Assembly (NCBI GenBank): GCA_031261785.1
Contig: JAISIZ010000034.1
Span: 1 to 64,000 of the forward strand
Source: Mediterranea sp. (in: CFB group bacteria)
GTDB lineage: Bacteria > Bacteroidota > Bacteroidia > Bacteroidales > Bacteroidaceae
Reading direction: 5' to 3'
DNA: 64,000 nucleotides
Of the stretch, positions 1 through 7,784 are shown one piece after another. The notes beneath the pieces were generated by a model that was given only the letters and a program-made list of their open reading frames with translations, did no database searches and was not told where the DNA came from. How positions within the stretch are numbered: the stretch's first letter is position 1; each line of letters begins with the position of its first letter. The position numbers and the translations under genes are program-made.

Positions 1-816
1 AAACAGTCCCGAAAGTACATCGGTAAGGAATACGATACGGAGAACGGGTTGGACTGGTATGACTTCGAGGCTCGATTCATGGATGGCACCCGGTTCACGA
101 CGATGGATCCGCTGGCGGAACTCTATTATTCGATAAGTCCGTATTCCTATTGCGGTGGCAATCCCATAAAAAGGCTTGATCCTGACGGACGTAAATGGAA
201 AAATGATTCTGATGCTAAATATGCCAAGGAACTTACTAAAGAGTTGCGTAAGAAAGCGGATGCCGAGCAGAAAAAGGTCGAACGCCTAAACAAAAAAATC
301 GAAAAGCGAAAGGCCAAAGGCAAAAACGTATCAAAACTACAGTCTAAAGTTGATGAAAGGCAAGATAATATTAATAATCTGGAGGGAGGGATCGCTGAAC
401 TGGAAGAAATGGGCAATACCCAGGAACAAGTCTTCACATACGGGAAAGCGGAAAACAATGTGGGATACACGTACATTGATGAAGATGGGGTGATCACAAT
501 GGATATAGTGGGGGATGGATCGGCCGCTAATGGGATCCATGAATCCTCGCATGGCTACGATATATGGAAGCAGGGATGGCCCCAAAATCTTGTAGCCAGG
601 ATGGATGGGGAAGTCAAGGCGTATCAGCGTCAGTACTCATTTGATGAGTCATCAATGCCTGTTTCCATTTTTGGGGGAGCCAAGTCGCTTTCAGGTATTG
701 ATTATCCTTGGATATATGGCATACGGGATTCGCAGGGAAAATTCGTATATGTAGAATCCTTGAAGCCAGGTATGAAGAATGTGAAACGTTTTGTTAAATC
801 ATTGAAGGAACGATGA
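1..816 (+). CDS. Rhs/YD-repeat polymorphic toxin, C-terminal end (5' truncated by window)
   Basis: The frame is open from base 1, so the gene starts upstream of the window. The first 60 codons carry the conserved Rhs core end (RKYIGKEYD, then the YSYCGGNP block) closing with the DPDGR motif at 178-192, after which Rhs proteins switch to a variable toxin tip. The tip begins with a Lys/Glu-rich predicted coiled coil (about 200-410) and then has HESSH at 538-552, a zincin HExxH motif, followed by a downstream Glu in DGEVKAY that could be the third zinc ligand. I infer a secreted metallopeptidase-type effector. The stop overlaps the next gene's start (ATGA), as expected of a toxin-immunity pair. 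Base composition is clearly AT-richer than the PULs. The peptidase activity is an inference from the motif alone; the Rhs identity is firm. Confidence 0.85.
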   Translation, partial: KQSRKYIGKEYDTENGLDWYDFEARFMDGTRFTTMDPLAELYYSISPYSYCGGNPIKRLDPDGRKWKNDSDAKYAKELTKELRKKADAEQKKVERLNKKIEKRKAKGKNVSKLQSKVDERQDNINNLEGGIAELEEMGNTQEQVFTYGKAENNVGYTYIDEDGVITMDIVGDGSAANGIHESSHGYDIWKQGWPQNLVARMDGEVKAYQRQYSFDESSMPVSIFGGAKSLSGIDYPWIYGIRDSQGKFVYVESLKPGMKNVKRFVKSLKER

Positions 817-1490
817 AATCTATAAGATTAATGATATGTTGTGCCATATTAGCGTGCTCGCTTAGTGGCTGTAGCTATGAATTCCTGCCCGGAAAATATG
901 CCGCGAGGCGGGGTATTCACCATTTCCATTTTCGTCCGGATTCTACTTTCACTTATGAGTTTTCGGGTGGTTGCTATAAAGAAGCGACCGGAAACTGGAG
1001 GGAAGATGGACAACGGTTATATGTAAGCAGCTTGGGCCAGGTGGACAGGATTCCCGTGACTTACCAGAAGCGTGAGGGAACCAAACCTGGCGTAAGCGTG
1101 ATGAATGTCACTGTCAACATGCCGAAGGAAGAGGTCAGCAATTATGTCTGCTTCCCTGTACTCAACAAAGAGAAGCCTTACTTCCCCAAAACAAGGGGGT
1201 CTTTCTCGTTTGGGCATAAAGAGCGAATAGACAGCCTTGTTTTCGCGATCTCGAAGATTCCTTTTTCAGGAGGTGGATTTGATCTTAGAGCTTGTTTTCA
1301 GAGGGTATTGTCCGAGACCATCTATCCACAAGCGGCCATTGGCGATACCTTGGACGTGCAAGTGAATATCATAGATTCCCTTTTCTCCTACCAAGTTTTT
1401 AAGAATGAGCCTATGAAGATTGGACGAAAGTCACTCGTTTTTAGATATGAGGGTAAAAAGTATCGATTGCACTTGAAAAAAACTCGCTGA
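813..1490 (+). CDS. lipoprotein, candidate immunity protein to the Rhs tip
   Basis: 225 residues. The N-terminus is a lipoprotein signal ending in LSGC (Cys20), so the mature protein is probably anchored in the periplasm or outer membrane. After it comes a segment of the form FLPGKYAARRG...F.PDSTFTYEF, a beta-rich pattern seen in small Bacteroidota lipoproteins of unknown function. The start overlaps the toxin stop by 4 bp, implying translational coupling. Position and coupling suggest an immunity protein; a lipoprotein immunity would mean the toxin acts in the envelope. The next gene is a paralogue. I do not recognise a named family, and the immunity role is inferred from context only. Confidence 0.7.
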   Translation: MKSIRLMICCAILACSLSGCSYEFLPGKYAARRGIHHFHFRPDSTFTYEFSGGCYKEATGNWREDGQRLYVSSLGQVDRIPVTYQKREGTKPGVSVMNVTVNMPKEEVSNYVCFPVLNKEKPYFPKTRGSFSFGHKERIDSLVFAISKIPFSGGGFDLRACFQRVLSETIYPQAAIGDTLDVQVNIIDSLFSYQVFKNEPMKIGRKSLVFRYEGKKYRLHLKKTR

Positions 1491-1552
1491 CGTGCTTGTT
1501 CAAGATACGAGTAACGCAGCAATAGCATTGTTTATGAGAAAATCAAAATAAT

Positions 1553-2272
1553 ATGAAGATGAAAAAGATAGTCATAGCGATTTTGTGCATTGCGTCAATG
1601 TACATACTCCATGGTTGTAGCCATGAATTCCTGGTGGGAAAATATGTCGCGAAAAGCGGCGTACACGAGTTACGCTTTTATCCTGACTCCACGTTTAGAT
1701 ACGAGTATTACGGGGGATGCTACAAAGAAGCCACCGGGTATTGGAGGCGCGATGGGAAGCAGCTATGCCTAAGGAGCCTCGGGCAAATAGATAAAGTACC
1801 CATAATATACCAAAAACATGCGGGGAACAGCTCCGACACGAGCGTAATCAACATAGCCATCAACATGCCAGATGAGGAAATCGGTAATTATTCCAGTTTG
1901 CCCGTGCTTAATCTAAGGTATGCGACTACACTTCGATCAAGAGGATCTTTTTCTTTTAAATACGTAAAGCGAGTGGACAGCCTCGCGCTCATTCTTGAGA
2001 AAGTGCCTTTTTCCGGAGATGGATATGGGTGGAAAGCTTGCTTCAACAAGCTCAGATCCGAGACCATTTATCCGGACTTATCGGTTGGCGACACCTTGTC
2101 CGTGCAAGTGAATATCATCGATTCGCTTTTCTCTTATCAGGTCTTTAAGGATAAGCCTATAAAGATTGGGCACAAGTCATTGGTCTTCAAGGACGGAAAG
2201 AAAAGGTATCGATTGCGTTTGGATAACAATAGCGATATCGAGCTAAAGGATGAGGAGAGTTATGCTCATTGA
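1553..2272 (+). CDS. paralogous lipoprotein, second candidate immunity protein
   Basis: 239 residues, clearly homologous along its whole length to the gene just upstream: shared blocks include GGCYKEATG, RSLGQ, SETIYP and VQVNIIDSLFSYQVFK. The lipoprotein signal ends in LHGC (Cys22). The start at 1553 could equally be the second ATG at 1559. It has a 62-bp gap to the first copy and carries about 14 additional C-terminal residues. A tandem duplicate behind an Rhs tip is common when immunity genes diversify against toxin variants; whether this copy protects against the same tip or a lost one is unknown. Immediately after its stop the sequence becomes Rhs again. Confidence 0.7.
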   Translation: MKMKKIVIAILCIASMYILHGCSHEFLVGKYVAKSGVHELRFYPDSTFRYEYYGGCYKEATGYWRRDGKQLCLRSLGQIDKVPIIYQKHAGNSSDTSVINIAINMPDEEIGNYSSLPVLNLRYATTLRSRGSFSFKYVKRVDSLALILEKVPFSGDGYGWKACFNKLRSETIYPDLSVGDTLSVQVNIIDSLFSYQVFKDKPIKIGHKSLVFKDGKKRYRLRLDNNSDIELKDEESYAH

Positions 2273-2386
2273 AGAATGCAAAGTTGTTTCATGGTTATCC
2301 GTATGGTACCCCGTTCGCTGAGAGCTACAACCCGGATAAGCAGCCCCGAAAGTACATCGGTAAGGAATACGATGCAGAGAACAATC
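2272..2386 (+). pseudogene. orphan Rhs core fragment cut by the insertion sequence
   Basis: Reading from 2272 gives KLFHGYPYGTPFAESYNP and then KQPRKYIGKEYDAENN, the same Rhs core end as at bases 1-45. The fragment has no start of its own and is interrupted at 2386/2387 by the insertion sequence end; the reading frame then stops at 2407. It looks like the tip of a displaced second Rhs cassette, with the remaining toxin removed or lost when the insertion sequence arrived, since Rhs sequence does not resume after base 4748. Confidence 0.8.
2338..2382 (+). repeat. direct repeat of Rhs core (mate at 1-45)
   Basis: Bases 2338-2382 match bases 1-45 at all but about four positions (shared core CGAAAGTACATCGGTAAGGA). 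Such a repeat on both sides of a toxin-immunity cassette is the substrate for homologous tip exchange in Rhs loci. Confidence 0.85.
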
Positions 2387-2402
2387 TCAGAACTCCTGAC
2401 CT
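2387..2402 (+). repeat. IS terminal inverted repeat, left
   Basis: TCAGAACTCCTGACCT, perfectly inverted relative to 4733-4748. Confidence 0.85.
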
Positions 2403-2411
2403 CCCGTAAAC

Positions 2412-4124
2412 TCAAATTGTCATGATTTCGAAGTACATGATCAGTTTCGTCCCAGGGAAACAGGTCTTAGTGTCGTTTATCTGCGGTAAGATATTTTGCG
2501 CTGCTTTGTATGCCCTCATGTTTGGCATCGGATAGATCCGTACCTGTAACAGGTTATTGGTGTAATCAGGAATGATGTCCGCCTGTTGGTTTATGATAGT
2601 CTTGACCAATGCCCGTATCTCTTCGCCGGCTCTGTCATAATGCGGACGTAACTTGGCCGCTAAAGCCGTTTCCGCGTGGTAGCATATCATTGCTATTAGA
2701 TTCCTCAGGTGTTTGCTTTCCGTATCCAGTTTGTTATACCTGGCTTCTTGGGGTAGTTGGGCAAGTGGCACCTTATACGACATGCCTGCCCGTTGGGATA
2801 GCAACACCCGAATGTTCTCAACCAATTGATTCTCTGTTTCCTTGTGTAGCAGTATCTGGTTCATCAGTTTTTTTAGTTGGGTTTCCGTGTGCTCTTTGTC
2901 CAAGGATTCGTTACAGGTGTATAGCGTAGCCCTTGTTCGGCTTAGTTTTTCGCGTTCTTTCTTTATCCGGTAGTTCACATTACTGTATTCCCGATTCACT
3001 ACCATCACCTCCTTACTAATCTCTTCTATCCCATAAGAGAAGATCTTGTCTATGCCATAATCCTGTCGCATGTAGCGGAAGAAATTTTCTTGTATCCACC
3101 TGCCGAACATGAATAGGGCTATCATGTCGATTCCCATTTTCCGATTAGTGCAGACGATGGATGTCTGGTGTCCACCCGGACACAAACGTCGAATCTCTCT
3201 CAGGTGGACGCCGTCCGACTCAAGGGGTTCTTCGTGCAATAGCAGGGTGGACGCGCCCAATTCGGTCTGGACTTGCGCTTCCTCGAACAAGAGGGGATCC
3301 CACTCCTCCTTGACATTCTTCCGATAGGTAAGTACGGCAATGCGGTACTTCTCCCACAATCGTTGGAAAAATGCCGGACTGTAGCCTTCGCGGTCAAAAA
3401 CCAAGGTAAAAAGCGGGTAGTCGGGATCTGTCTCATACAAGGCCTGTCGCCGGGCGTCCACGGGATGGAGGGCTATCAGTTTGGGAATAATGGTGGATTC
3501 GAGCATCTCTATCATCTTTTCATTGACTTCCGCGGTCACATAGAAGAAAGGCAGTCCATCGGTACCATTGATCCAATATTCCATCATGCCGGGTAGACAT
3601 AGTCGTTGACGGCTTACGTGTTTCTTGCCCAAGGAGGCCAACTCACCGTGATATACCTGCACATGCCCGTCGATATAGTACAGGGAGTCTTCCGTACGCT
3701 CCATCCATAAAGCCGAGAGTTCGTCGCCCCATCGGGAACATTGCCGCTGTACGGTTAGCTCGTTTCGTAATTCCCGGAGCGTCTTTACTTCGGGTATCCT
3801 GTCCAATCCCATGAGTTTGCCCAATTCTCCCGGGGCAAAACGCTTGGAAGCCTCTATGGACCTTATACGCAAGAGAAACAGGATAGACATGGCAATAAAG
3901 AACGTGTCCACGTTGTAATACCCTTTACGTTCGCCGTAATGATTGCGATAGCTCAATAAACCACAATCTACCAGAAACGGCATCAATAGCAACACACCGC
4001 CATGGCAGACGCTTTGGCTTGGTTCAAAATGGACGGGAGGACACAGGGTGACACCAAAAGCCGCGTCAACACGTTCGGCTGTACGAGTGGTACCCATGCC
4101 CATGCCTTCGGTGGCCGCCGCCAA
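2412..4124 (-). CDS. IS transposase (orfB), DDE-type, in -1 frame of orfA
   Basis: About 570 residues as read from the TTG at 4124, but the frame is open back to the A9G run at 4181-4190 and has no good ATG near its 5' end, so it is probably made only as a fusion with orfA after -1 frameshifting. Candidate catalytic Asp residues lie in YYIDGHV and LVFDREGYS, the usual arrangement of an RNase H-fold transposase; the Glu is not certain. The C-terminal third is rich in charged helices. The gene ends 10 bp inside the left inverted repeat. It appears intact, with no internal stop. Confidence 0.8.
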   Translation of the reverse strand: MAAATEGMGMGTTRTAERVDAAFGVTLCPPVHFEPSQSVCHGGVLLLMPFLVDCGLLSYRNHYGERKGYYNVDTFFIAMSILFLLRIRSIEASKRFAPGELGKLMGLDRIPEVKTLRELRNELTVQRQCSRWGDELSALWMERTEDSLYYIDGHVQVYHGELASLGKKHVSRQRLCLPGMMEYWINGTDGLPFFYVTAEVNEKMIEMLESTIIPKLIALHPVDARRQALYETDPDYPLFTLVFDREGYSPAFFQRLWEKYRIAVLTYRKNVKEEWDPLLFEEAQVQTELGASTLLLHEEPLESDGVHLREIRRLCPGGHQTSIVCTNRKMGIDMIALFMFGRWIQENFFRYMRQDYGIDKIFSYGIEEISKEVMVVNREYSNVNYRIKKEREKLSRTRATLYTCNESLDKEHTETQLKKLMNQILLHKETENQLVENIRVLLSQRAGMSYKVPLAQLPQEARYNKLDTESKHLRNLIAMICYHAETALAAKLRPHYDRAGEEIRALVKTIINQQADIIPDYTNNLLQVRIYPMPNMRAYKAAQNILPQINDTKTCFPGTKLIMYFEIMTI

Positions 4125-4174
4125 ATCGGCATGTGCGCGTTCGTAAGGAAGAGTCCCGCCGGCAGAGGATGGGA

Positions 4175-4627
4175 TTACCTCTTTTTTTTTAACTTGCCGT
4201 GTTTTAGATGATAACTGACGCTACCCTCGCTTATACCCAAGTCCCTGGCTATACGATATTTACTCTCGCCGGCATCTAAGCGCCGCTGAATCTCGGTGAG
4301 CATCGTATCGGTTACTTTGTAACATTGCCCACGGGTCTCTTTACGGCGAAAGAACCAAGCGGCGCCTTTTTCGCGATACGTCTTCTCGTAACGCTCTATG
4401 TTTTTGGCATGTTCGCCAAGGGCCTTGGTTAATTCCACACGGGTGCACAAGCCATTGAATAACAAGCTACCTATGGTAAAACGATAACTGTTTCTATCCT
4501 CAAGCCGATGACAAGCTATCGGGCTTCCGTTGTGAAGATAATAACGAAAACCATCAACGTCACGAAAACCTAGCGTGTCATTGACAAGTTTTACGTCAGA
4601 AGAAAATAGGGCTAATTGAGTCTGCAT
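4175..4627 (-). CDS. IS orfA, helix-turn-helix protein
   Basis: 150 residues. The last 40 residues (AGESKYRIARDLGISEGSVS) are a helix-turn-helix of the recombinase/Fis type, expected to bind the element ends. It terminates just after the poly-A run in KLKKKR-stop. The distance from its start to the right inverted repeat is about 105 bp, which should hold the element's promoter. Most likely it is both a stand-alone regulator and the N-terminus of the frameshifted transposase. Confidence 0.75.
   Translation of the reverse strand: MQTQLALFSSDVKLVNDTLGFRDVDGFRYYLHNGSPIACHRLEDRNSYRFTIGSLLFNGLCTRVELTKALGEHAKNIERYEKTYREKGAAWFFRRKETRGQCYKVTDTMLTEIQRRLDAGESKYRIARDLGISEGSVSYHLKHGKLKKKR
4181..4190 (-). 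other. programmed -1 frameshift (slippery) site A9G
   Basis: On the minus strand nine A residues are followed by G. In the orfA frame this reads AAA-AAA-AAG, so it contains the A-AAA-AAG heptamer typical of -1 frameshifting in insertion sequences. orfB lies exactly in the -1 frame and is open across this site, with no stop between it and base 4124. Frameshifting itself is inferred. Confidence 0.75.
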
Positions 4628-4732
4628 GGCTATATCTTTCTTAAAGGAATGAATATCACCGCAAAAATACGTCTTTTCCTGTTTACGGCATATAAATTAC
4701 AGAATATTATGTTTCAATGAGTTAGAGTAGAC

Positions 4733-4748
4733 AGGTCAGGAGTTCTGA
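4733..4748 (-). repeat. IS terminal inverted repeat, right
   Basis: AGGTCAGGAGTTCTGA, reverse complement of 2387-2402. It ends 23 bp upstream of the PUL1 SusC start codon. Confidence 0.85.
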
Positions 4749-4771
4749 ACTTAATTTTAATTCTTTGTGCT

Positions 4772-7771
4772 ATGAAGAAAAGACAAAGATCGACGAAGCT
4801 GAGGATACTGACGCTCTTGATAGGGCTGTTCCTCCCCCTGTGCGCGTTCGCGCAGCAAATCACATTACAAGGTGTAGTGACAGACCAGTCCGGCGAAGCC
4901 GTCATCGGCGCCGGAGTGGTGCAAAAAGGCACGTCCAACGGAACCATAACGAACCTGGATGGCCAGTTCTCGCTCAGTGTTCCGGCGAATGCCGTAGTGG
5001 TGATCTCCTATATAGGATATGTCACTCAGGAGATTCCCGTAAACGGGCGGACCAACCTCGCGGTGACGCTGGCCGAGGCCAGCGAGACGCTCGACGAGGT
5101 GGTGGTCGTTGGCTACGGCACCATGAAGAAGAGCGACCTCACCGGAGCCGTCGCCTCCTTGGGTAGCAAGCGCATCGCCAACACGCCCGTGGCCAATCTT
5201 GGACAAGCGATACAAGGCAAGATCTCGGGCGTGCAGATCATCGACGCCGGCAAGCCCGGCGACAACGTGTCGATCAAGATTCGCGGCTTAGGATCCATCA
5301 ACAACAGCGATCCGCTGATTGTCATCGACGGCGTGCCTACCGACCTCGGCCTCACCTCGATCAACATGGCCGACGTGGATAGGCTCGACGTGCTGAAGGA
5401 CGCCTCGGCCACCGCCATCTACGGCTCCCGGGGAGCCAATGGCGTGGTGATGATCACCACCAAGCGCGGCGAGGGGAAAGGTAGGCTGTCGGTCGGCGCG
5501 AATGTCGCCTTCCAGAACGCCACCGCCGTGCCCAAGCTGCTCAACGCCGCGCAATATGCCGCCTTGAGCAACGACATGATGGTGAACGCCGGACACAATC
5601 CAAACCCCGAATGGGCCAACCCCGACGAGCTGGGCGCCGGCACCGACTGGCTCGACGAGCTGCTGCGCACGGGCGTGATGCAGAACTACACGCTGAGCTA
5701 CTCGGGCGGAACCGAGAAATCGCATTACTACGTGTCGGGCGGATTCCTCAACCAGACAGGTATCGTGAGCAGCGTCTCCTACCGACGCTTCAACTTCCAG
5801 GCCAACAGCGACGCGCAAGTGCTCGACTGGCTGAAGTTCACCAACAACATCACCTTCAGTGCCGACATCAAGAACTCCGGAAGCTATAGCATCGGCGACG
5901 CCATGAAGGCGCTGCCCGTCTTCGCCGTGAAGGACGACGACGGCGCCTGGAGCGGACCGACAGGCAACGCCGAGTGGTACGGCAGCATACGCAACCCCAT
6001 AGGCACCACCGTGCTCAACACCAGCAGCACCCAGGGCTACAACCTGCTGGGCAACGTCTCCGCCGAGCTGAGCTTCACCAAGTGGCTGAAGCTGAAGAGC
6101 ACCTTCGGCCTCGACGCCAAGTTCTGGGATACCGACAGCTTCACGCCCAAATACGCCTGGAAACCCACGCCCGTGGAAGAGAGCACGCACTACCGGAGCT
6201 ACAACAAGTCGCTCACCTACCTGTGGGACAACTACTTCCTGCTCGACTACACCCTCGCCGAGAAGCATCGCTTCGGCTTCATGGGCGGCATGTCGGCGCA
6301 GTGGAACAACTCCGACTACCTCAGCGCGCAGAAGAACGTCTTTATGTTCGACTCCGTGCACGCCATGAGCAATGGCGAGAAGATGTACAGCATCGACGGC
6401 GTACCCACCGACTGGGCGCTCCTGTCGTACATGGCCCGCCTCAACTACTCCTACGCCGACCGCTACCTGCTCACCGCCACCATCCGCCGCGACGGTTCCA
6501 GCCGCTTCGGTCCCAAGAACCGCTGGGGAACCTTCCCGTCGGTGTCGCTGGCCTGGCGCGCCTCGCAAGAGGAGTGGTTTCCCAAGACCCCCTACGTCAA
6601 CGACCTGAAGGTGCGCCTCGGCTACGGCGTCACCGGTAGCCAGGCCAGCGTGGGCAATTACAGCTACCTGGCCTCGTACATCACCAGCGTCTATCCCTTC
6701 GGCGTGGCGGGCAACGAGCAGACGGCATTGGTGTCGCAAACGCTCTCCAACCCATACATCCACTGGGAACAGGTGGCGCAGGCCAACATCGGCGTGGACC
6801 TCACCTTGTTCGACTCCAGGGCGATGTTCTCCATCGACGGATACATCAAGAACACCCGCGACATGCTGGTGAAAGCCTCCGTACCCATCACCTCGGGATT
6901 CGAGGACACCTCGACCACCTACGCCAACGCCGGCAAGGTGCGCAACCACGGCGTGGAGATGACCCTGCATACCATCAACCTCACCGGCGGCGACTGGAAC
7001 TGGGAGACCAACCTCACCGCCACCTGGAACAAGAACAAGATCCAGAGCCTCAACAGCAGCGTGCCCTATTACATCAACCAGATCAACAATTCGTACGTCA
7101 CCATGCTGGCCAAGGATTATCCCATCAACGTCTTCTACGGATACGTCACCGACGGACTGTTCCAGAACGCGCAGGAAGTGAACCAGCACGCCGTGCAGCC
7201 CGGCGCCGAGGCGGGCGACATACGCTTCCGCGACCTCAACAACGACGGCGTCATCAACGACAACGACCGTACGGTGATCGGCAACCCCAACCCCACGTGG
7301 CTCTTCTCCATGGCCAACACCGCCACCTGGTGCGGCTTCGAGCTGTCCGTCTACCTGCAAGGCGTGGCCGGAAACAAGATTTACAACGCCAACAACATCA
7401 GCAACATGGGCATGGCCGCCGCCTACAACCAGACGACCGACGTGCTGGCGCGCTGGCATGGCGAAGGCACCGGCAACGTCGTGCCCCGGGCCGTGTACGG
7501 CGACCCCAACATGAACAACCGCGTCTCCAACCGTTTCGTGGAGAACGGCAGCTACCTGCGCGTGAAGAACATCACCCTGGGCTACAACTTCCCCAAGCAA
7601 TGGCTGCGGAAAGCGCTCATCGAGAACGCGCGCCTCTACCTGTCGTGCGAGAACGTAGCCACCATCACCGGCTACTCGGGATTCGACCCCGAGGTGGGCG
7701 TCAACGGCATCGACCAGTCGCGCTACCCCATCGCCCGCACGTTCAGCGTGGGCTTGAATTTCAACTTCTAA
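4772..7771 (+). CDS. SusC-family TonB-dependent outer-membrane transporter (PUL1, dextran)
   Basis: 999 residues. Signal peptide 1-28 (ending CAFAQQ), a carboxypeptidase-D regulatory-like domain (about 30-105), the DEVVVVGYG motif at 108-116 that marks the start of the plug region, the plug (LKDASATAIYGSRGANG, about 208-224) and a beta-barrel ending in the terminal Phe typical of outer-membrane proteins. It should import alpha-1,6-gluco-oligosaccharides together with the SusD lipoprotein that follows 13 bp later. The substrate is inferred from the GH66 and GH31 genes in the same operon. The start ATG lies 23 bp from the insertion sequence, so the native promoter and any upstream regulator are missing or replaced. 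Confidence 0.95.
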   Translation: MKKRQRSTKLRILTLLIGLFLPLCAFAQQITLQGVVTDQSGEAVIGAGVVQKGTSNGTITNLDGQFSLSVPANAVVVISYIGYVTQEIPVNGRTNLAVTLAEASETLDEVVVVGYGTMKKSDLTGAVASLGSKRIANTPVANLGQAIQGKISGVQIIDAGKPGDNVSIKIRGLGSINNSDPLIVIDGVPTDLGLTSINMADVDRLDVLKDASATAIYGSRGANGVVMITTKRGEGKGRLSVGANVAFQNATAVPKLLNAAQYAALSNDMMVNAGHNPNPEWANPDELGAGTDWLDELLRTGVMQNYTLSYSGGTEKSHYYVSGGFLNQTGIVSSVSYRRFNFQANSDAQVLDWLKFTNNITFSADIKNSGSYSIGDAMKALPVFAVKDDDGAWSGPTGNAEWYGSIRNPIGTTVLNTSSTQGYNLLGNVSAELSFTKWLKLKSTFGLDAKFWDTDSFTPKYAWKPTPVEESTHYRSYNKSLTYLWDNYFLLDYTLAEKHRFGFMGGMSAQWNNSDYLSAQKNVFMFDSVHAMSNGEKMYSIDGVPTDWALLSYMARLNYSYADRYLLTATIRRDGSSRFGPKNRWGTFPSVSLAWRASQEEWFPKTPYVNDLKVRLGYGVTGSQASVGNYSYLASYITSVYPFGVAGNEQTALVSQTLSNPYIHWEQVAQANIGVDLTLFDSRAMFSIDGYIKNTRDMLVKASVPITSGFEDTSTTYANAGKVRNHGVEMTLHTINLTGGDWNWETNLTATWNKNKIQSLNSSVPYYINQINNSYVTMLAKDYPINVFYGYVTDGLFQNAQEVNQHAVQPGAEAGDIRFRDLNNDGVINDNDRTVIGNPNPTWLFSMANTATWCGFELSVYLQGVAGNKIYNANNISNMGMAAAYNQTTDVLARWHGEGTGNVVPRAVYGDPNMNNRVSNRFVENGSYLRVKNITLGYNFPKQWLRKALIENARLYLSCENVATITGYSGFDPEVGVNGIDQSRYPIARTFSVGLNFNF

Positions 7772-7784
7772 ACGACTATCGGAT

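Larger units (their letters stand above)
2387..4748 (-). mobile_element. insertion sequence, two ORFs, 16-bp terminal inverted repeats
   Basis: The element is 2362 bp with perfect 16-bp ends TCAGAACTCCTGACCT (2387-2402) and its reverse complement (4733-4748). It encodes two ORFs on the minus strand, orfA (HTH protein) and orfB (DDE-type transposase), joined by a poly-A slippery site. No target-site duplication is visible: the flanks are caatc on the left and actta on the right. The left flank is Rhs sequence and the right flank is not, so a deletion or rearrangement accompanied or followed insertion. The right end lies 23 bp before the PUL1 SusC start. I cannot assign an IS family from memory. 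Confidence 0.85.

Noticed and set aside
2382..4753. Target-site duplication of the insertion sequence
   Set aside because: Flanks caatc and actta do not match in any short register.
4749..4771. A native PUL1 promoter between the insertion sequence and susC
   Set aside because: The 23 bp contain only a weak ATTCTTTG; no -33 element fits.
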